64,000 bases of DNA from Ziziphus jujuba (GCF_031755915.1 NC_083390.1:16399001-16463000), one strand, 5' to 3'; positions 1-12,850 are shown, counted from the first letter of the stretch. A program made the numbers and translations. The notes: generated by a model from the sequence alone, not told the origin.

Positions 1-886
1 CCAATGCCTTTACCATCCAAAGAAACATGAAAACCAAATATTTCCCTATGTCATCAATTGCTACAATATTGGTCATATGACAGACTTTCCTTTTAATATC
101 ACTGGAAGTATTTTTAGAGAAATTTTTTTTTTTGACTTTTGAGTATTCACCTTTTGGCCAGAAACCTAACAAAAATCCTCCAAACAATTGAGAACCAGCC
201 TTACTTGGTCAATAGAAGCTTCAGAGAAAATGATTAGATCATCAGCAAATATTAAATGAGAGATATTAGGCCCATTCCAAGAAGCTTCAAGGCATTTCCA
301 TTTACCAAGGAGAATCTGATGGAGAATTGCATGGGAAAGCTTTTCGATATAGATAGTAAAAATAAAAAGGGACAGAGGTCCCCTTGTCTAATTTCACTGT
401 TAAGGGTGAAGATAGAGGTGAACTCACCATTCCATAGAAGTTGCATACTATCCACAGAGATGCACTGAAAGATCAGATGAATCCAATGAGTAGGTAGTCT
501 AGCTTCCTTGTGTGTGCTCTCAATAATCCTCAATTGATCGCCTTTTCCAAATCAATTTTCCAAAAAATCATATCTGATTTTTTCCTAGACTTATTAAACA
601 AATGTAGCATTTATTGAAGGATAACAATATTATTTATAATTTGCTTCCCACGAATGAAGCTAGATTGGTTAAGGCATATAATTTTCCTCATAATAGGCTT
701 AAGTCTTGAAACAATCACCTTACGAATTACTTTATACAAAGTATTGAACAATCTTTTAGGTCTAAAATGCATCATAGATTGAGGATAGTAAATTTTAGGA
801 ATAATAGAAATGAAGGTATCATTAATACCTTTAGGAAGAATGCCAAAGATTAAATCTTTGACCAAGTGACAAATACTACTTCCCAT
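1..886 (-). pseudogene. LINE reverse transcriptase remnant
   Basis: Minus-strand frames translate to recognisable pieces of a LINE reverse transcriptase, split over several frames. The segment QSSFIRGKQIINNIVILQ (about 611-690) is the Q-F-GR-I-N motif near the start of the palm. EIRQGDLCPFLFLLSI follows (about 370-420) and corresponds to the R-QGDPLSP motif. HLIFADDLIIFSEAS (about 205-250) carries the catalytic FADD box. Stops and frame changes between these motifs show it is inactive. It continues past base 1. Confidence 0.85.
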
Positions 887-1059
887 GAGATTTCAATATT
901 TTTGGAAAAAGCCAGCAGGAAATCCATCAACACCTAGATCTTCCAAGGTTTGATATTAAAGAGACCAAACTTGATTTCCTAACCTTCAATATTAAGATTG
1001 AGGGCACCTAAATCAGCTTCTTCAATATTAGGAAAAAGATTAAGAATAGAGGAACATTT

Positions 1060-1479
1060 CTAAAAGAATTGAATAGCCAAGTCTTTTAAAACTTGCTTAT
1101 CAAAAACCCAGTAACCAACCTCATTTTTCAAAAACTCCTCCCTATTTTTTCTTCTGCAAATTAAGGTAGACAGGTGGAAGTAAGTGATATTCCTATCACC
1201 ATGTTGAAGCCACTCACATCTAGACTTTTGTTTCCATAAGGATTTTTCTTGCTCCAAAACCATATTTAAGCTAGAAATTAGTTGCGGCTCCAACTTTAAA
1301 AGAAATTGGTTGTTTTCCATGCATAGTTTTTGTTGGATGCCATTAAGTCTAGCTAACAGCCTTTTCTTTTTATAAAAGATTTTGTCAAAGACCTCTCTAT
1401 TCCACACCTTTAATTTAATTTTAAAATCAGCAACTTTCTGAAGAATGTTATCATTGAAAGAAGGAAATAAAGAATTCAC
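1060..1479 (-). pseudogene. LINE endonuclease-RT linker fragment
   Basis: A 139-residue open stretch contains WKQKSRCEWLQHGDRN followed by ITYFH. This is the hallmark W-QKSR-WL--GDRNT-FFH motif found between the endonuclease and reverse transcriptase of plant LINE ORF2 proteins. It lies in order between the endonuclease-like DNA on its right and the reverse transcriptase remnant on its left. It ends at a stop, so it is a fragment of the dead element and not a separate gene. Confidence 0.85.
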
Positions 1480-2950
1480 AAAGAGATTGAACTAATCACG
1501 ATGCAACTAGGCCATTTCAAAACAAAATGGCTTAAAAGAATGGTCAATCGTACAGCTCTAATCTAAAATAACCAAAATAGTGTGATGATCATATCTTGAA
1601 TGAGGAAGATTTTGAACGATTGCTTTAGGAAAAAGACCCCTCCAGTCAGAACTACAAAAGAATTTATCAAGTCTTTCTCGGATAAGTTGAATGCCCTGTA
1701 TTGCTCCAAGTATATTTAAGACCTATGGCTACAATCAATAAAACAGTAATCTTCAACAAGGCTATTAATTCCAGAGTGCAAAGGAATATGGTAAGCCATT
1801 CCTCCCTTCTTCTCTTGTCTACTAGAAAGCTCATTAAAATCAGAAACAATGGGAAAGCATTAATATTGTGAATTTCCTTTATAGAAGATCATAACTTGTA
1901 TCTAATAATAGTGATAGGACTAGCATACAGGGTAGTAAACAACCAAATGACATTAATCATTTGATTGGAAAGGGAGATCAATTCAACATTAACTAGCTCA
2001 TTTTCCCATTAAACTAATAACCCTAAAAGAAACCAATATGATCAACCTTGATAACCCTATTCCATCCAATTCTAGAGATGCATTTATTAGCTTGAGAACT
2101 ATTAATTTACCATAAGGACAAGAAAATCAGCATTGTACTAACTAATGTATCCTTAAAGAACAAATAAAGTTCTAGTTACCAACACCTTTAACATTCTAAA
2201 TGAAAATGTTCATAAAGAGATATAGTAGAATTATGAAAGAAATATCAAACCTATATAGGTAAACAAGATCACTTGGTAGAGTCAAAACCACCTAGCTCAA
2301 CCAGAGTACCTGCAATAGCATCCAGGTGATCCATAACTTGATGACCTTTAGCTAAAGGACCATCTAGAGGATCAGGTACAATGAATTTCCCCAAGCTAGA
2401 AAAATTAGATTTCTGTTTAGAACTAAGATCCTTCTCAGCTGAATACCTCAGATCGTTTGCAATTTTCCCCATATTTTCTTTGAAAACAACAAGCTCATTG
2501 TCTCTAAGACAGCTCATCAAATTTTGAGAATTTGGTTTTCGCAAATTAAAATGCCTACGATCCCTCTTTCATTTGAAATTCAAAGTACCCTGTTAGAGTT
2601 GGAACCTGTATGAGCTTAGTATTAGTGAGTTTTCCTTTCCCATAATAGAAGCTAACTTTAGCATTCAAACCTAAGGAACCTTGGAAGTCAGTGACATCAA
2701 CTAGAATCTCATCGGATTGAAAATTCTTCATGAGAGAAACCATAGGCTTCTCTTGCAAATGCTAATAACTTTGTAAAGAATTATCCATGTTCAAATTCAA
2801 GTTGTCAACACTAGCCTAATAGTTATCTATAACATCTTCAAATTAATCCAGTGCCTGAAAAGCATTTCTTTAAGTAGGCATTCTTCCTTGGGACTTGTTG
2901 TTATTATGATTAAAATTCCTAGGAGCAAATTTTTTATTTTGAACTAAGAG

Positions 2951-3370
2951 CTAAGGACCAGATTGATTTTCTTTTTGCACATTTTCCATCAGATTAGGAG
3001 GAACTTCCTGTTTATCAGTTGAAGAGCTATATGTGGCCATATTAGTATAGTTCCCTTCCTTTTTATCACAGACAAATTCACGATAGCCAATACAACCATA
3101 ATGGAAACAGATGGTACCTAAACCCTCATATTCAACAGGTTGCGTAGAGCTTCCAATAATCAATTTAGGAACCAAAGGCTTCAAAATATCCATCTCAACA
3201 CATAATCGAGCAAACTTATCCCAATTAGCCATTTCAACGGTGCAATCAATCTTGAATGTTTTACCCAATAAATTTCCAAATCGAGTAAGAATTGCACAAT
3301 TATAGTATATAAAGGGAAGATAAGGCAATCTAACCCAAACAACCTTTTTATGAGATTTGTTTTTCCTCAA
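2951..3370 (-). pseudogene. LINE ORF1-like fragment, DUF4283 plus damaged zinc knuckle
   Basis: The 139-residue stretch reads VVWVRLPYLPFIYYN, then LLGKTFKIDC, FARLCVEMD and VEYEGLGTICFHYG. These match in order the DUF4283/CCHC region of plant LINE ORF1 proteins, which bind element RNA. The zinc knuckle is damaged: CFHYGCIGYREFVC replaces the usual C-x2-CG-x2-GH-x4-C, so the second Cys and the His are gone. Shorter open pieces at 2269-2758 are probably the rest of ORF1 in other frames. Confidence 0.8.
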
Positions 3371-5486
3371 CCTCTCGCATCTTCTCTATTCTAAACGGAT
3401 TTTGTCAAAACCCAAATCTCTTAATCTCTCACACCCTCTCTTTTCAATCGCTAGTCGTTTTAATAAATTGATTTGGCATCGTTTTGATTCTAATTGGAAA
3501 GCAATTGTTTTGGTCCGTGAAATAATTATTTTTTTGGCTCTGAATCCAATACATGCCTATGATTGGGAATGCAATATGAAATCAGTTTTTTTTTTTTTTT
3601 GAATTTCCATTTGCAAATCAATCTATTATTTGTTCTTTTAAATTTTTCTTCGCTTTTCCAATCAGTAAAAATGGATTTATGCGAGGTTGAATCGAGGAGA
3701 CAGAGAAGAAGCAATGAGGCTCATCTGCATTTTTCCTTCTTTCTTTTGCTATGCAATTTTTGTATAATATTTTATATGTAACACATTTTAGTCATAAATC
3801 AATAAAAAATATTTTTTTTTTTAGTATATAGAAACAATAGTTAAAAGAATAAAAAAGTTGTGTTACAAATATATATATATATATACACGACAAAGAGGAT
3901 AGCTTCAGTGGTTGAGTATCTTTACCTATGTAAATGAAATTTAGGATAATTTGTAATTTTCAAAAAAAAAAAAATATATATATATATATATATAAACATA
4001 TAATATATAGATTTATAGATCTTTACAAAAATTTAAAATTTATAAATATATAGATATATATAATAGAAAATAAAAAAATATTTATCCAAAATATTTAATC
4101 AAATTTTGTTATGGTAAAGTAACACAATTAATTTATATTTTTAGTTATTTGCCAAATTTGATATGTCTAAATTTATCTATATACATAATAAAACAAAAGA
4201 AATATAACAAAATATGTAATAAAAAAATGAGAATAGAAATGTGATAAAATTAAATAAGTAATTTTTTTATTACAATGATATTTTCTAAAATTGTGACAAA
4301 TGTAAGTGTGTATATATAAATATATTTTATCATGAATATGAGTGCGTATATCTAATTATTAAGTTATATTTTAAATGCGAAGGTATTTAAGTCATTTCTT
4401 AATGTGACATAAGAGGGATAAAAATTTTTGGGTAGAAATTAACTGTATAAAAGGTATTTTTAAATTATTTTAAACAACATGATACTTTTAATAGTAGGGG
4501 AAAACACAAAAAGTTTATATAACACCAACTTTATATTTAAATATAGATTTATTATTCTATGCTTAAAATGCATAAATAATTATAAAATTTAACTTTTAAT
4601 TAACTTTCATCAAATTTAATATTTTTATTAAATAAAAAGTATTTGTAAATGTTAAACAGTAAATCTTGTTTAATATAATAACCAAACATATCAAAAAATA
4701 TATTTATTATTATTATTTTAATTCTTACAAATAAATATTTTTATTTTATACAGAATTAGTGTATATAAAATGTTTCCATAAGATTTTATCCTGATTCAGA
4801 AGTCACGATCCACTTTAATTGGAACGCAAAGAGCAATAAGTATAATTGGGCTTATTTTTAAAAATAAATAGAGTTGGGCTTAAATATCGTGTAGCCTGCT
4901 AATGAATGGGCCTAGGTTTTGTGACTCAAAGTCCAACAGCATATTTGATCCACTTGAATCTTCAAATCCCAGTATGGAAGCTTAAAATGTCATTTCTCAG
5001 CAAAGTGATGTTATAGTAACCATTCTCACTTATCAAACTCCAACATTTATTTATTTAGTTAGTTATTTGTTTAGCTTTTACAATAAAATCGACTGCCTTT
5101 TATACTATATATACAAAAAGCATTTAATAAAACAATTGAATAAATCACAATTGATTTTTGATAATTGATATTAATATTAAACCACAACCAGATATTACTG
5201 TTGTCAAATGTTACAAACTTGTGAAAGTTGAAAAGGAATTGAGTTGTATACTTTGTTAGATGATTGAATAAACCATAATAGTAATGTACATTCCAAATAG
5301 CAATGACCTCTAGTGTTTAATTAAGTGCTACCATAGTCGATCTACTTTAACACCTCCTGCAACCAAATTAGTACATAGCATTCAAATGTATATGGCAGTC
5401 AATGGTTTACACCCAAATATATATATATATATATATATATATGAACACTATCTCAAAAAATAAAAAAGAAAGTTCTGAATTTACAA
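3371..5486. other. AT-rich intergenic DNA, no gene seen
   Basis: No open frame here has protein-like composition. The stretch holds short AT microsatellites (near 3870-3890, 3974-3994 and 5417-5442) and many A or T runs. A short piece at about 3890-3920 contains a tRNA-like A-box string (TAGCTTCAGTGG) and is followed by an A run at 3960-3973. It could be a degraded SINE, but no B box is visible. Confidence 0.6.
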
Positions 5487-5590
5487 AAGTTCTGAATTTA
5501 CATACAAAAACAAAGTACATATTTGAACATAAAAGAAAGTTCTGAATTTACATACAAAAACAAAGTACATATTTGAACATAATATTATAT
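5487..5590. repeat. Tandem duplication, 50-bp unit
   Basis: A unit beginning AGTTCTGAATTTACATAC starts at 5488 and again at 5538 with the same following bases, giving an exact 50-bp period over about two copies. A shorter partial unit (AGTTCTGAATTTAC) precedes it at about 5471. It sits just downstream of the stop of the small minus-strand ORF at 5615, so it would fall in or next to its 3' UTR. Confidence 0.85.
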
Positions 5591-5614
5591 GGACTTTTAT
5601 TTATGCAAACAGAT

Positions 5615-5971
5615 TCAATGGGATTTGGTAGCATTTTCTTGTTGAATACAGGCAGATTCCAGGAGAGAAGGCAAAACTAGAGGAGAAAGCAATGGAATTG
5701 GATCTTTGCTGTGATAGAATGAATTCAATGACGACGAAGAAGATGAAGAAGAAGACGACGATGAATTTGTACCGCTCGTCCCCAATGATTTTTGTCCACC
5801 ATGGAAGCTAGCAGAGGAAACATTAGGCTTCATCACTTGAAGAGGACAAGGAGCTCTTCTTTGCAATCTATGACTCAAACATCTTCTGAAAACAATGTCA
5901 TCTTTGTGAGCACATGTTTGGAAACCAGGAAACTGCTCACCACCATTTTCCTCCATTTTCTTTCTTCTCAC
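5615..5971 (-). CDS. Small serine-rich protein of unknown function (possible gene)
   Basis: This is an uninterrupted 118-residue frame on the minus strand that I do not recognise. The N-terminal half is mixed and Cys/His-containing (FPGFQTCAHKDDIVFRRC). It is followed by a basic stretch (HRLQRRAPCP), a run of about 12 serines (residues about 70-82) and a Pro/Leu-rich tail (DPIPLLSPLVLPSLLES). The non-random composition, unlike the Phe/Lys/Ile-rich chance frames nearby, argues that it is translated. The poly-serine run is encoded by a TCn triplet tract that shows as a GAN-rich run on the plus strand. No signal peptide or membrane segment is seen. A second Met at residue 6 could also be the start. 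It may be one exon of a longer gene. Confidence 0.45.
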   Translation of the reverse strand: MRRKKMEENGGEQFPGFQTCAHKDDIVFRRCLSHRLQRRAPCPLQVMKPNVSSASFHGGQKSLGTSGTNSSSSSSSSSSSSLNSFYHSKDPIPLLSPLVLPSLLESACIQQENATKSH

Positions 5972-8123
5972 ATTTATCTTTCCTTTTTAAGATCTCCTTA
6001 TGTACTGATCTAGTAGATAAAACTCTTTGGGAGAGATCTTAATGCATTGTTTATTAGAATTCCACAATAATTAAAAAAAAAAAAAAGGATAAATAAAAAT
6101 AGCAAATTTGTGGAGTTATTTTTTAGTGCATTTTCTGACTGGTTTCGGAAAATTTTGATTAAATATTGGACACGTTTAGGTATCATGTGAGGGGATCGAG
6201 ATTGCTGGGTTTGCTGTTTGTGTAAGAAAACTGTTAGATTAGTGAGTACCAAGTTTCCATCATGTGAGGGAAGAATCAGTGCACACATTCAAAATATAAA
6301 AATAAAAATAAAAATAAAAAGGCCAAACTTTTCAGTGACAAAAAATTCAGAAGCACATGAGACTTTAACAGAGACAAAATTAATAAATGAGATAGACTCA
6401 GTTCCCATTAATTTTTTTGATATTGGCTTTTGTGACAGCAGAGCTTTTTTGAATTTTATTTTTCCAAGACGTGCAGAAAAATCATGGCTATCCATTAAAA
6501 AAAAATTATGAATAAATAATATAGTATCAAAAAATTTTCATAATTGAATTTGAAAATTCATAACCATTTTATAGTGTCTACATGTTTTATTTCAACTATA
6601 AATAAAACCATAGGTTGTTCGGTCTATGTCAGAAAACATAACAATTACATGTAATATTTTTTGGATGCATTCATCCATATGCATGATTTAGCTTTGAATC
6701 ATGGTGATATTTTGGATGTGAAAACTATATTTTTTTTGTTTTGATGTCAATGGTCATGATTCGATAATGATTGTGATGCCAACTTGACAATGTAATAAAT
6801 TAAGTTGGAGTTTTCGGTTAATAAAGAATAGGGAAGATAAACATGAAACATGAAACAGGCACACACCCCACACAATACTCGACATGTTAGAACCATTGAC
6901 TCTTGACTTGTCCAACCAAAACACATACACAGAAGCTATATAGCGCATCACTGCTCTGCATTTCTCTATTATCTCTGCCGTGTCTTTCTGGCAAGATACA
7001 TGTATATATAGACAAACTTTAGGCAGAAAAAAAGGGGCAAAGTACATGGGCTTTTTATGAAAAAAAGTTTGCAGATGATCTTAATTGCATACGGCAATTC
7101 GTATGTATAAATGCTATTGATTTGCTGTGGTTAATTCTTTTAAGTAAGGATTTTCTAACTTCTTCTTATTATTATGTTTCCATTCATGTTTGACTAATGA
7201 TATAATCTCACTCCATTTTATATCTGCTTAATTTATTTTATCTTTTTGCTCTAATTTTTTAAATGAGAAGATAGGAACAGAGATATGAAATATTATTGAT
7301 AAACAAAATTGAAAACATAAAATGGAATGGAAGTTCTCCAAACAATTTTACTTTTTGTATGATGTCCTTACATTATAATTTTTTTAAAACGGTGTTTTTG
7401 TTATTTCTCTAAACTAGTGTGGTCTACAGCTAATTTTCAACCAGTAATAGGAAACCCATACCAAAAAAATAGAAAAAGCAACAACTATTTCAGAGAGCTT
7501 GTTTTATTTTAGCATGAAAACTTATGTCTTTAATATCGATTCATAAAAGTAAACCGTTAGGAAGGAGATTTTTTCCGTTGGCAATTTCATATTTCCTTTT
7601 TCATAATAATAAGGTAAAGCATAAAAACTTCAATATTAATGATGATATTTTAGACCTTTCGTCAGAATAAAGATTAGAACAAAAATTTTATTTCTAGATA
7701 CATTTCATTTCAACCCAAGTTTACCGTAACCAATATTTAGTTTCCTAAATTTCAATAATTTTACAAAGCACATTTATAGTGGTGTGAATTGTTCATGAAA
7801 AATGTACTAGTGAAGAAAAATAGTATCATTTTGAGACCATAATAAAATTTAAATAGAGGTGTGATATGTTTTAATAAAAAAAATGTACAAATAAAACAAG
7901 GAAAATAATATATTTTTTGAGATCAAAATAGAAGTGAATAATATTTACTCATTTAATCATGTTGTCTCTAAATCTTTCTTGGTCTATCCCATACCTATAT
8001 CTAAAAAGGTCAAAAAATAATATTGCCCCTAAAACACCACATTGAATGACAAAAGCATGATAGAAGGTGACCACTATTGATCATCTGTAATATGCCAATT
8101 AAATTGGCAACTTTATGGCTTTA

Positions 8124-8157
<34 letters not shown>

Positions 8158-9539
8158 TTTCGCCATATCCATCCTCATTTCTCATTGCGATGTCACCCCT
8201 TAAACTGAGTAGAGAAGCCAAGTGGCAGCACCCCCAATGACCATTTCACACAACCAATAATGATAGTATCAATCATATCGGTGGAGGGGTGAATATTCAA
8301 TTATTATTATTATTAATGTGGAGTACCAAAAATTCAAAAGACAGACCCATTTTCTTTGGTTTTTTTTTCCTTTATTTTATTTTCTTTTCCGTATATGTTG
8401 TTGGCCTTTCTGCTTTTTAGGTTTCATACCACACCCACCTTTCAATGTTTTGGTCAAAAAGAATGTTCAAGATGATTTGGATTGGACTAGAAGGATCCAT
8501 GAAAAATGGACCATTTCAATTGGTGGTAAAAGAAATCATAATCAATTGGAAGAAAAGAATTTGGTTTTCTTGATTAGATCCAAAAACCAGGAAAAAAGAA
8601 GAAAGATTCGCAAATTCTTGCATAGCCACCAGTTGGACTGCAAGAAAATAACATATAGATCCCACATGATGACCAACCAAAAAGTGTTTCCAAGTGTGGA
8701 AAAGACATTATAAGAAAATACAACAGCCGTGTTGAAAACAGCAAATGGATTCATCACAAAACCAATCCAAACCTACAAGTTCCTGTCTTTTTCCGAGTGA
8801 TGTTACGAGATTTCAATCCAAATGTTTGCCTAAAACCTACAAATATGTTTTTAAAACTATTGACTTAGTATTGGGAAGCCGCCAAACACTATAGACTGTA
8901 ATGGTCAATGTCGGTAGCTTCACCCACCAAGAAAAGAAACAATAATTTCAATGGCAGTTTCTTGCTCATAAAATAGGAACTTACTTTGAATTTTCCCATT
9001 CAAATAAAACTATTTTCTATGCAAAGAATCTTAAATTGTGTTCAAAAACTAAATCTACGAGTCAACAAATACAAACTGCTTCAAGGAAGGAAAACAAAAT
9101 TTTGCAGGATCATAGTCAATACAATGATGCCAATGAATTTAGTAGACAGTTGTTCCAAATAAAAAAATGACTAAATATTGAACGGAGACCAAAGAAAAGC
9201 TATGTACAATGCTTCAAATTGATTCCTTTTTTTTCTTTTTTTTTTATATTTAATATTTTCAATTACCACAACATAATTGACGTATCTCTTCTGGCTCTAA
9301 TGACTCCAACTTCATGTTGGATCACAACAATTTAAGGATCAAACTAGGTGCAAATAGGTAGGCGGTATGTACAAGCTCTTCATTTTGTTGTTTTCCTTTC
9401 TAAGAGATGATAGTGTACCTAAAGTCTCTCTAAAATCCCACTAAAAGGGTCTAAATTTATGGTGGATTTTTGAAGCTAGGGTAGGAAAGATTCAATGTAC
9501 AAGGGAAGTGAAACTATGATCATTTTTATCCTTTTCTTC
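5972..9539. other. Intergenic DNA between the small ORF and the ACR4-like gene
   Basis: No convincing gene is seen. There is an (ATT)n microsatellite at about 8126-8156, a shorter one at about 8301-8315, and several A/T runs. The longest open frame (8318-8713, plus) is rich in Phe, Lys and His, starts inside a T-rich tract and lacks any recognisable motif. The part just left of 9540 should contain the 3' UTR of the ACR4-like gene, but I could not identify a clear poly(A) signal. Confidence 0.55.
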
Positions 9540-11599
9540 TCAAGAATAGGATCTAACCAAACCGAAATTAACAAACGATCTAGACTTGAAGAGACCGCCG
9601 AAGAGGAACCTGGTTGGAGATTCTTGAGAAACAGGTTTTAGTTCATCAGGGTTGCCTTTCACCTTCAGTATAGTCTGACCAATTACTTGCCGGATTGAAT
9701 CAATGGTCTTGGAATCAACTGGATAACCAGATGCATCGCGAACGTAGAACGTATTAACAGCTTTCCCCCCTTTGGTTGTCACTTCTGCTCGGGTTACAGT
9801 GAGGCTATTTTCTCTAAAGATACGAGTGACATCGGATAGCAGCCCAACTCTGTCAGTGGTACAGAGTTCTAGTTTCAATCCCTATTGAGTAAGAATCAAA
9901 TTAGTATCATAAGAAATGAAATTAGACCGATTATACAACAAATGCACAACTTATTTTTTCAGTAGCATATTTGTCATAGAACAAATCTTCTATGTTCTAA
10001 CCTGTATGAATTATATAGCCAACTCTATGCTAAAATGCAAACTATTGGAAAATCTCTGAAAACACAAAACAGACAGTCATATGCGACACATAAATAGTAT
10101 GCTTAATTGCTTACCTCTGACACTCTTCTCTCAATGGCTGCTTCCAGACATTGTATTACTCTTTGTCTTTCTGCATCTGATTTTACAGGGGACCCATCTA
10201 TATGCCTGATGTAGTATTCCTACAGATCCACAAACAATTCATTCAAATATATATATATATTACTCAAAATAAGGCCATCCCAAAAGAAGAAGAACCATAA
10301 GAAATATGGCAATACCTGATAAGATTGAGGACCCTCAGTATCAATATTTGCATGAAAAACCACATACTGCATATCTGTCAAAGTGCAAACCGTATCGAAG
10401 AGAAGCTTGGGCCTATCTTTGCATCTAATAGTAACAACTGAGTAATCTTTGTCAAACCAATTAACAACACTGACATTTGGTCTTTGCTTCTCATCCAAAA
10501 TATCATCACCGGAACGTTCATAGTCCCTATCAGCAAACATCATCTGGTGAAGCCGTCTCTCGGTGTGTGTAACTCCATGTGAGACAACAGTCTTAGCTCC
10601 CCGGTATTTATTGCTGCTTTTAAGTACATTGCATAGTAATTCCTTGATCCTGGATAGCCTTTCGGGGTCAGTAATCGCTGACCCCGTTTCCTCATCTGTC
10701 ACTTGCATAACAGCTGCAGCCCTTGTGTTGTGTGTCCAAACTTCAGCACTCACTACATTGCATTTAAGATTGGTTAGTACAGCACTTACTTCGGAAAGTA
10801 GTCCTGGCCTATCACTTCCGGTGAGCTCGATTGCGGTGTGGTCCATTGATTGTTTAACACCAACAGATCTCATTGAAGATGTGAAAAACAAAGATTCAGG
10901 TCCAAGAGACTGAAAAAAATAAATTAAATCAAAGTATAAGTGAGTTTATATATTATGTCAGAAACATAAATGGTTTCAAAGACCCAAAAAAATAGTAATA
11001 ATAATAATAATAAAACATGACTCACTTTTTGAAGGTATTTCAAAAGCCCTTCATCAGTGACCTTGTTTCCATCTTGATCAGTGACATTAAAAACTGTTTC
11101 CCAAAAAACAAATCAATTTCAATTCCAAAAAAAAAAAAAAAAAAAAAAGCAAAAAGCATCAAAACCCAACCATCAGAAAAGAAGAACAGTTTAAGAATCT
11201 AACCGTCCATGAACCAACCCCCATCAGAACATATGTAAGCTTTAGTTATGATAAGGTTAAGATCAGTAAGTACTTGTACAACTTCAAGAAGTATTCCTTG
11301 TTTGTTTAGACTATCAACCTGCATCACACAAAGGAATAAGTACACAAGATAAAAAATTAAAAAAATAAATTAAGGCAAAAGAGCTCCACCCAATGAAACC
11401 AAGACATACTCTTATCACTGTAGCATTCTTGCAGGATTCATTATCAATCACAACTCTGCCAAGGAAAAAAAAAAAAATGGAATTAGAGGTCTAAAACTCG
11501 AAACTGGTCATGGGTATTTTAAGAATATAAGTACCTTGGTGCATTCATTCTCCGGATGAATTTGTCATACTCATCATCCATATCATGCGAGAAGCTCAT
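9540..11599 (-). CDS. ACR4: ACT-domain-repeat protein, ACR4-like; seven coding exons
   Basis: Coding exons are 11599-11535, 11455-11410, 11318-11204, 11093-11026, 10909-10316, 10219-10115 and 9881-9540. Every junction is GT-AG, and phases join without a break to give 444 residues. There are four ACT modules, at about 36-115, 122-200, 254-330 and 333-405. Typical ACT strings are [27 protein letters not shown] and [12 protein letters not shown]. The start [19 protein letters not shown] and the C-terminus [20 protein letters not shown] match the ACR3/ACR4 branch of the plant ACR family as I know it. ACT domains bind small ligands, usually amino acids. ACR proteins are proposed amino-acid sensors without a catalytic domain, and the ligand is not shown by this sequence. 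No defect is seen. The choice of ACR4 over its nearest paralogue is from remembered family sequences. Confidence 0.95.
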
Positions 11600-12285
11600 G
11601 TTTGCCTCTGAAAAAAACCAAAACAAAAAATTTAAAAAAATAAATAAAAATAATTCAAGAATAAAAGCAGCCAATCAGAGAATAAAGGCCATTCGTACAG
11701 GAAAAAGAAAGATATCTCCCAAAATATAAAAAGGAAAAGAATAAAAGGCTATCAAGTAAAATCCATTTTGGGTTCCAAAGCATATCACAGTATGAAAGGG
11801 GAAGAAAAATGAGGGGAAAAAAAAAGTGTGATTTTAGAGAGAGAACCGACCAGCCGAAAAGAGATTGAAAACGTAGGCAACCAGGAAACGAATTATGGCA
11901 TACAAACCAACAGAAAAAGAGGTTGCTTCTTGTTTATGTGTAAGAGTGGCGTCCATGAACTTTTGGTGTGAATAAAACACAAAAAGAGTAAACTCTGGAC
12001 GATACAAAGAGAGGATAATGAAAAACCCAATTCATGGGGGGAAACAAATAACGAAACCAGAATGCCAATCAAAACAAAACAAACTAAAACACCAAACTTT
12101 TAACCAACACTAATGAATCCCCATGACCCAAAATTCATAATTACAAAACAAATATCCACATAAAACAGGATTGAAGAAGACCAAGCACATAAAAATTAAA
12201 ACATAAAATTTCCTTTTCACCCGGATGGATAAACAAATAGAAAACAAACACACTGAAAATCATACACAACCCCCGCCCCCAAAAA

Positions 12286-12318
<33 letters not shown>

Positions 12319-12850
12319 CCATGAAACACAATCGAAAGAACAGAGCACGAGGATTAAGAATGAAAACTATCACCCACCCATTTCAATTTCTGAGGATTCG
12401 TGAGGATCTGCTATGTCAAAAAGCTCTTTTGGTTTCTCTCAAGTAGGCTGTTCCTATATATATACAACAGAGCTTTCGAAGTGTGTGTGTGAATATATAT
12501 ATATAATATATGTAAAGGAAATCTTAACCTTCACCCTTTTGATCCCTCTCAGTCAGGAAACATTTAATTATACAATTCTATACCTTGTAAAGATTAAAAA
12601 CCCCAAAAAAGAAAAAAAAAAATTTGAATACAACTCCTTCCAAGAAAAATAAGACCCCCCCGACACAATACTCCAAAAAAAAAAAAACCTGCAAGTTTAA
12701 AAAGTACGACAAACTCTCTCTCTCTCTCTCTCTCACCCCGTTCCCTCTTACCACTTTCTCTCTCTTCACCGTGCTCTGTTTTTTCTTTTTTCTTTTTTTT
12801 TTTTCTCTTTTTTTTTTTCTTCTGTTTTTTCTTTCTCTGTGTTCGGCTTT
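11600..12850 (-). other. 5' UTR and probable 5' UTR intron of the ACR4-like gene
   Basis: Just upstream of the start codon, the minus strand reads a T-run then CAG at 11610-11608, followed by AGGCAAACATG. That is a good splice acceptor 8 bases before the ATG, so the leader is spliced. The untranslated first exon should lie in the purine-rich DNA (minus sense) at about 12750-12850. One candidate donor is GTAAGAG at 12751-12745. The intron would then be about 1.1 kb and includes an A-run at 12286-12317. The acceptor is clear. The donor and the transcription start are guesses. Confidence 0.55.
12717..12736. repeat. (CT)n microsatellite in the ACR4-like leader region
   Basis: About ten CT dinucleotides appear on the plus strand, which are GA repeats in the sense of the ACR4-like gene. 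Together with the poly-purine DNA up to about 12840, it forms a long GA-rich block. GA-rich 5' leaders and promoter-proximal GA repeats are common in plant genes. Confidence 0.85.

Larger units (their letters stand above)
1..3370 (-). mobile_element. Decayed LINE (L1-like non-LTR retrotransposon), 3' end beyond the left edge
   Basis: Read on the minus strand from right to left, the segment has the usual order of a plant L1-type LINE. First comes an ORF1-like DUF4283/zinc-knuckle region (2951-3370). Next is an endonuclease-region remnant (about 1500-2250), then the linker containing WKQKSRCEWLQHGDRN (1060-1479). Last is a reverse transcriptase with the FADD catalytic motif near 213-245. All parts are broken by stops and frameshifts, so the copy is dead. 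The RNase H-like part, 3' tail and one target duplication would lie left of base 1. The domain order and motif spelling are visible; assignment to the plant L1 group is from family knowledge. Confidence 0.85.

Noticed and set aside
8318..8713. 131-codon frame on the plus strand
   Set aside because: It is Phe- and Lys-rich, begins in a T-rich stretch and has no motif or splice context, so I take it as chance.
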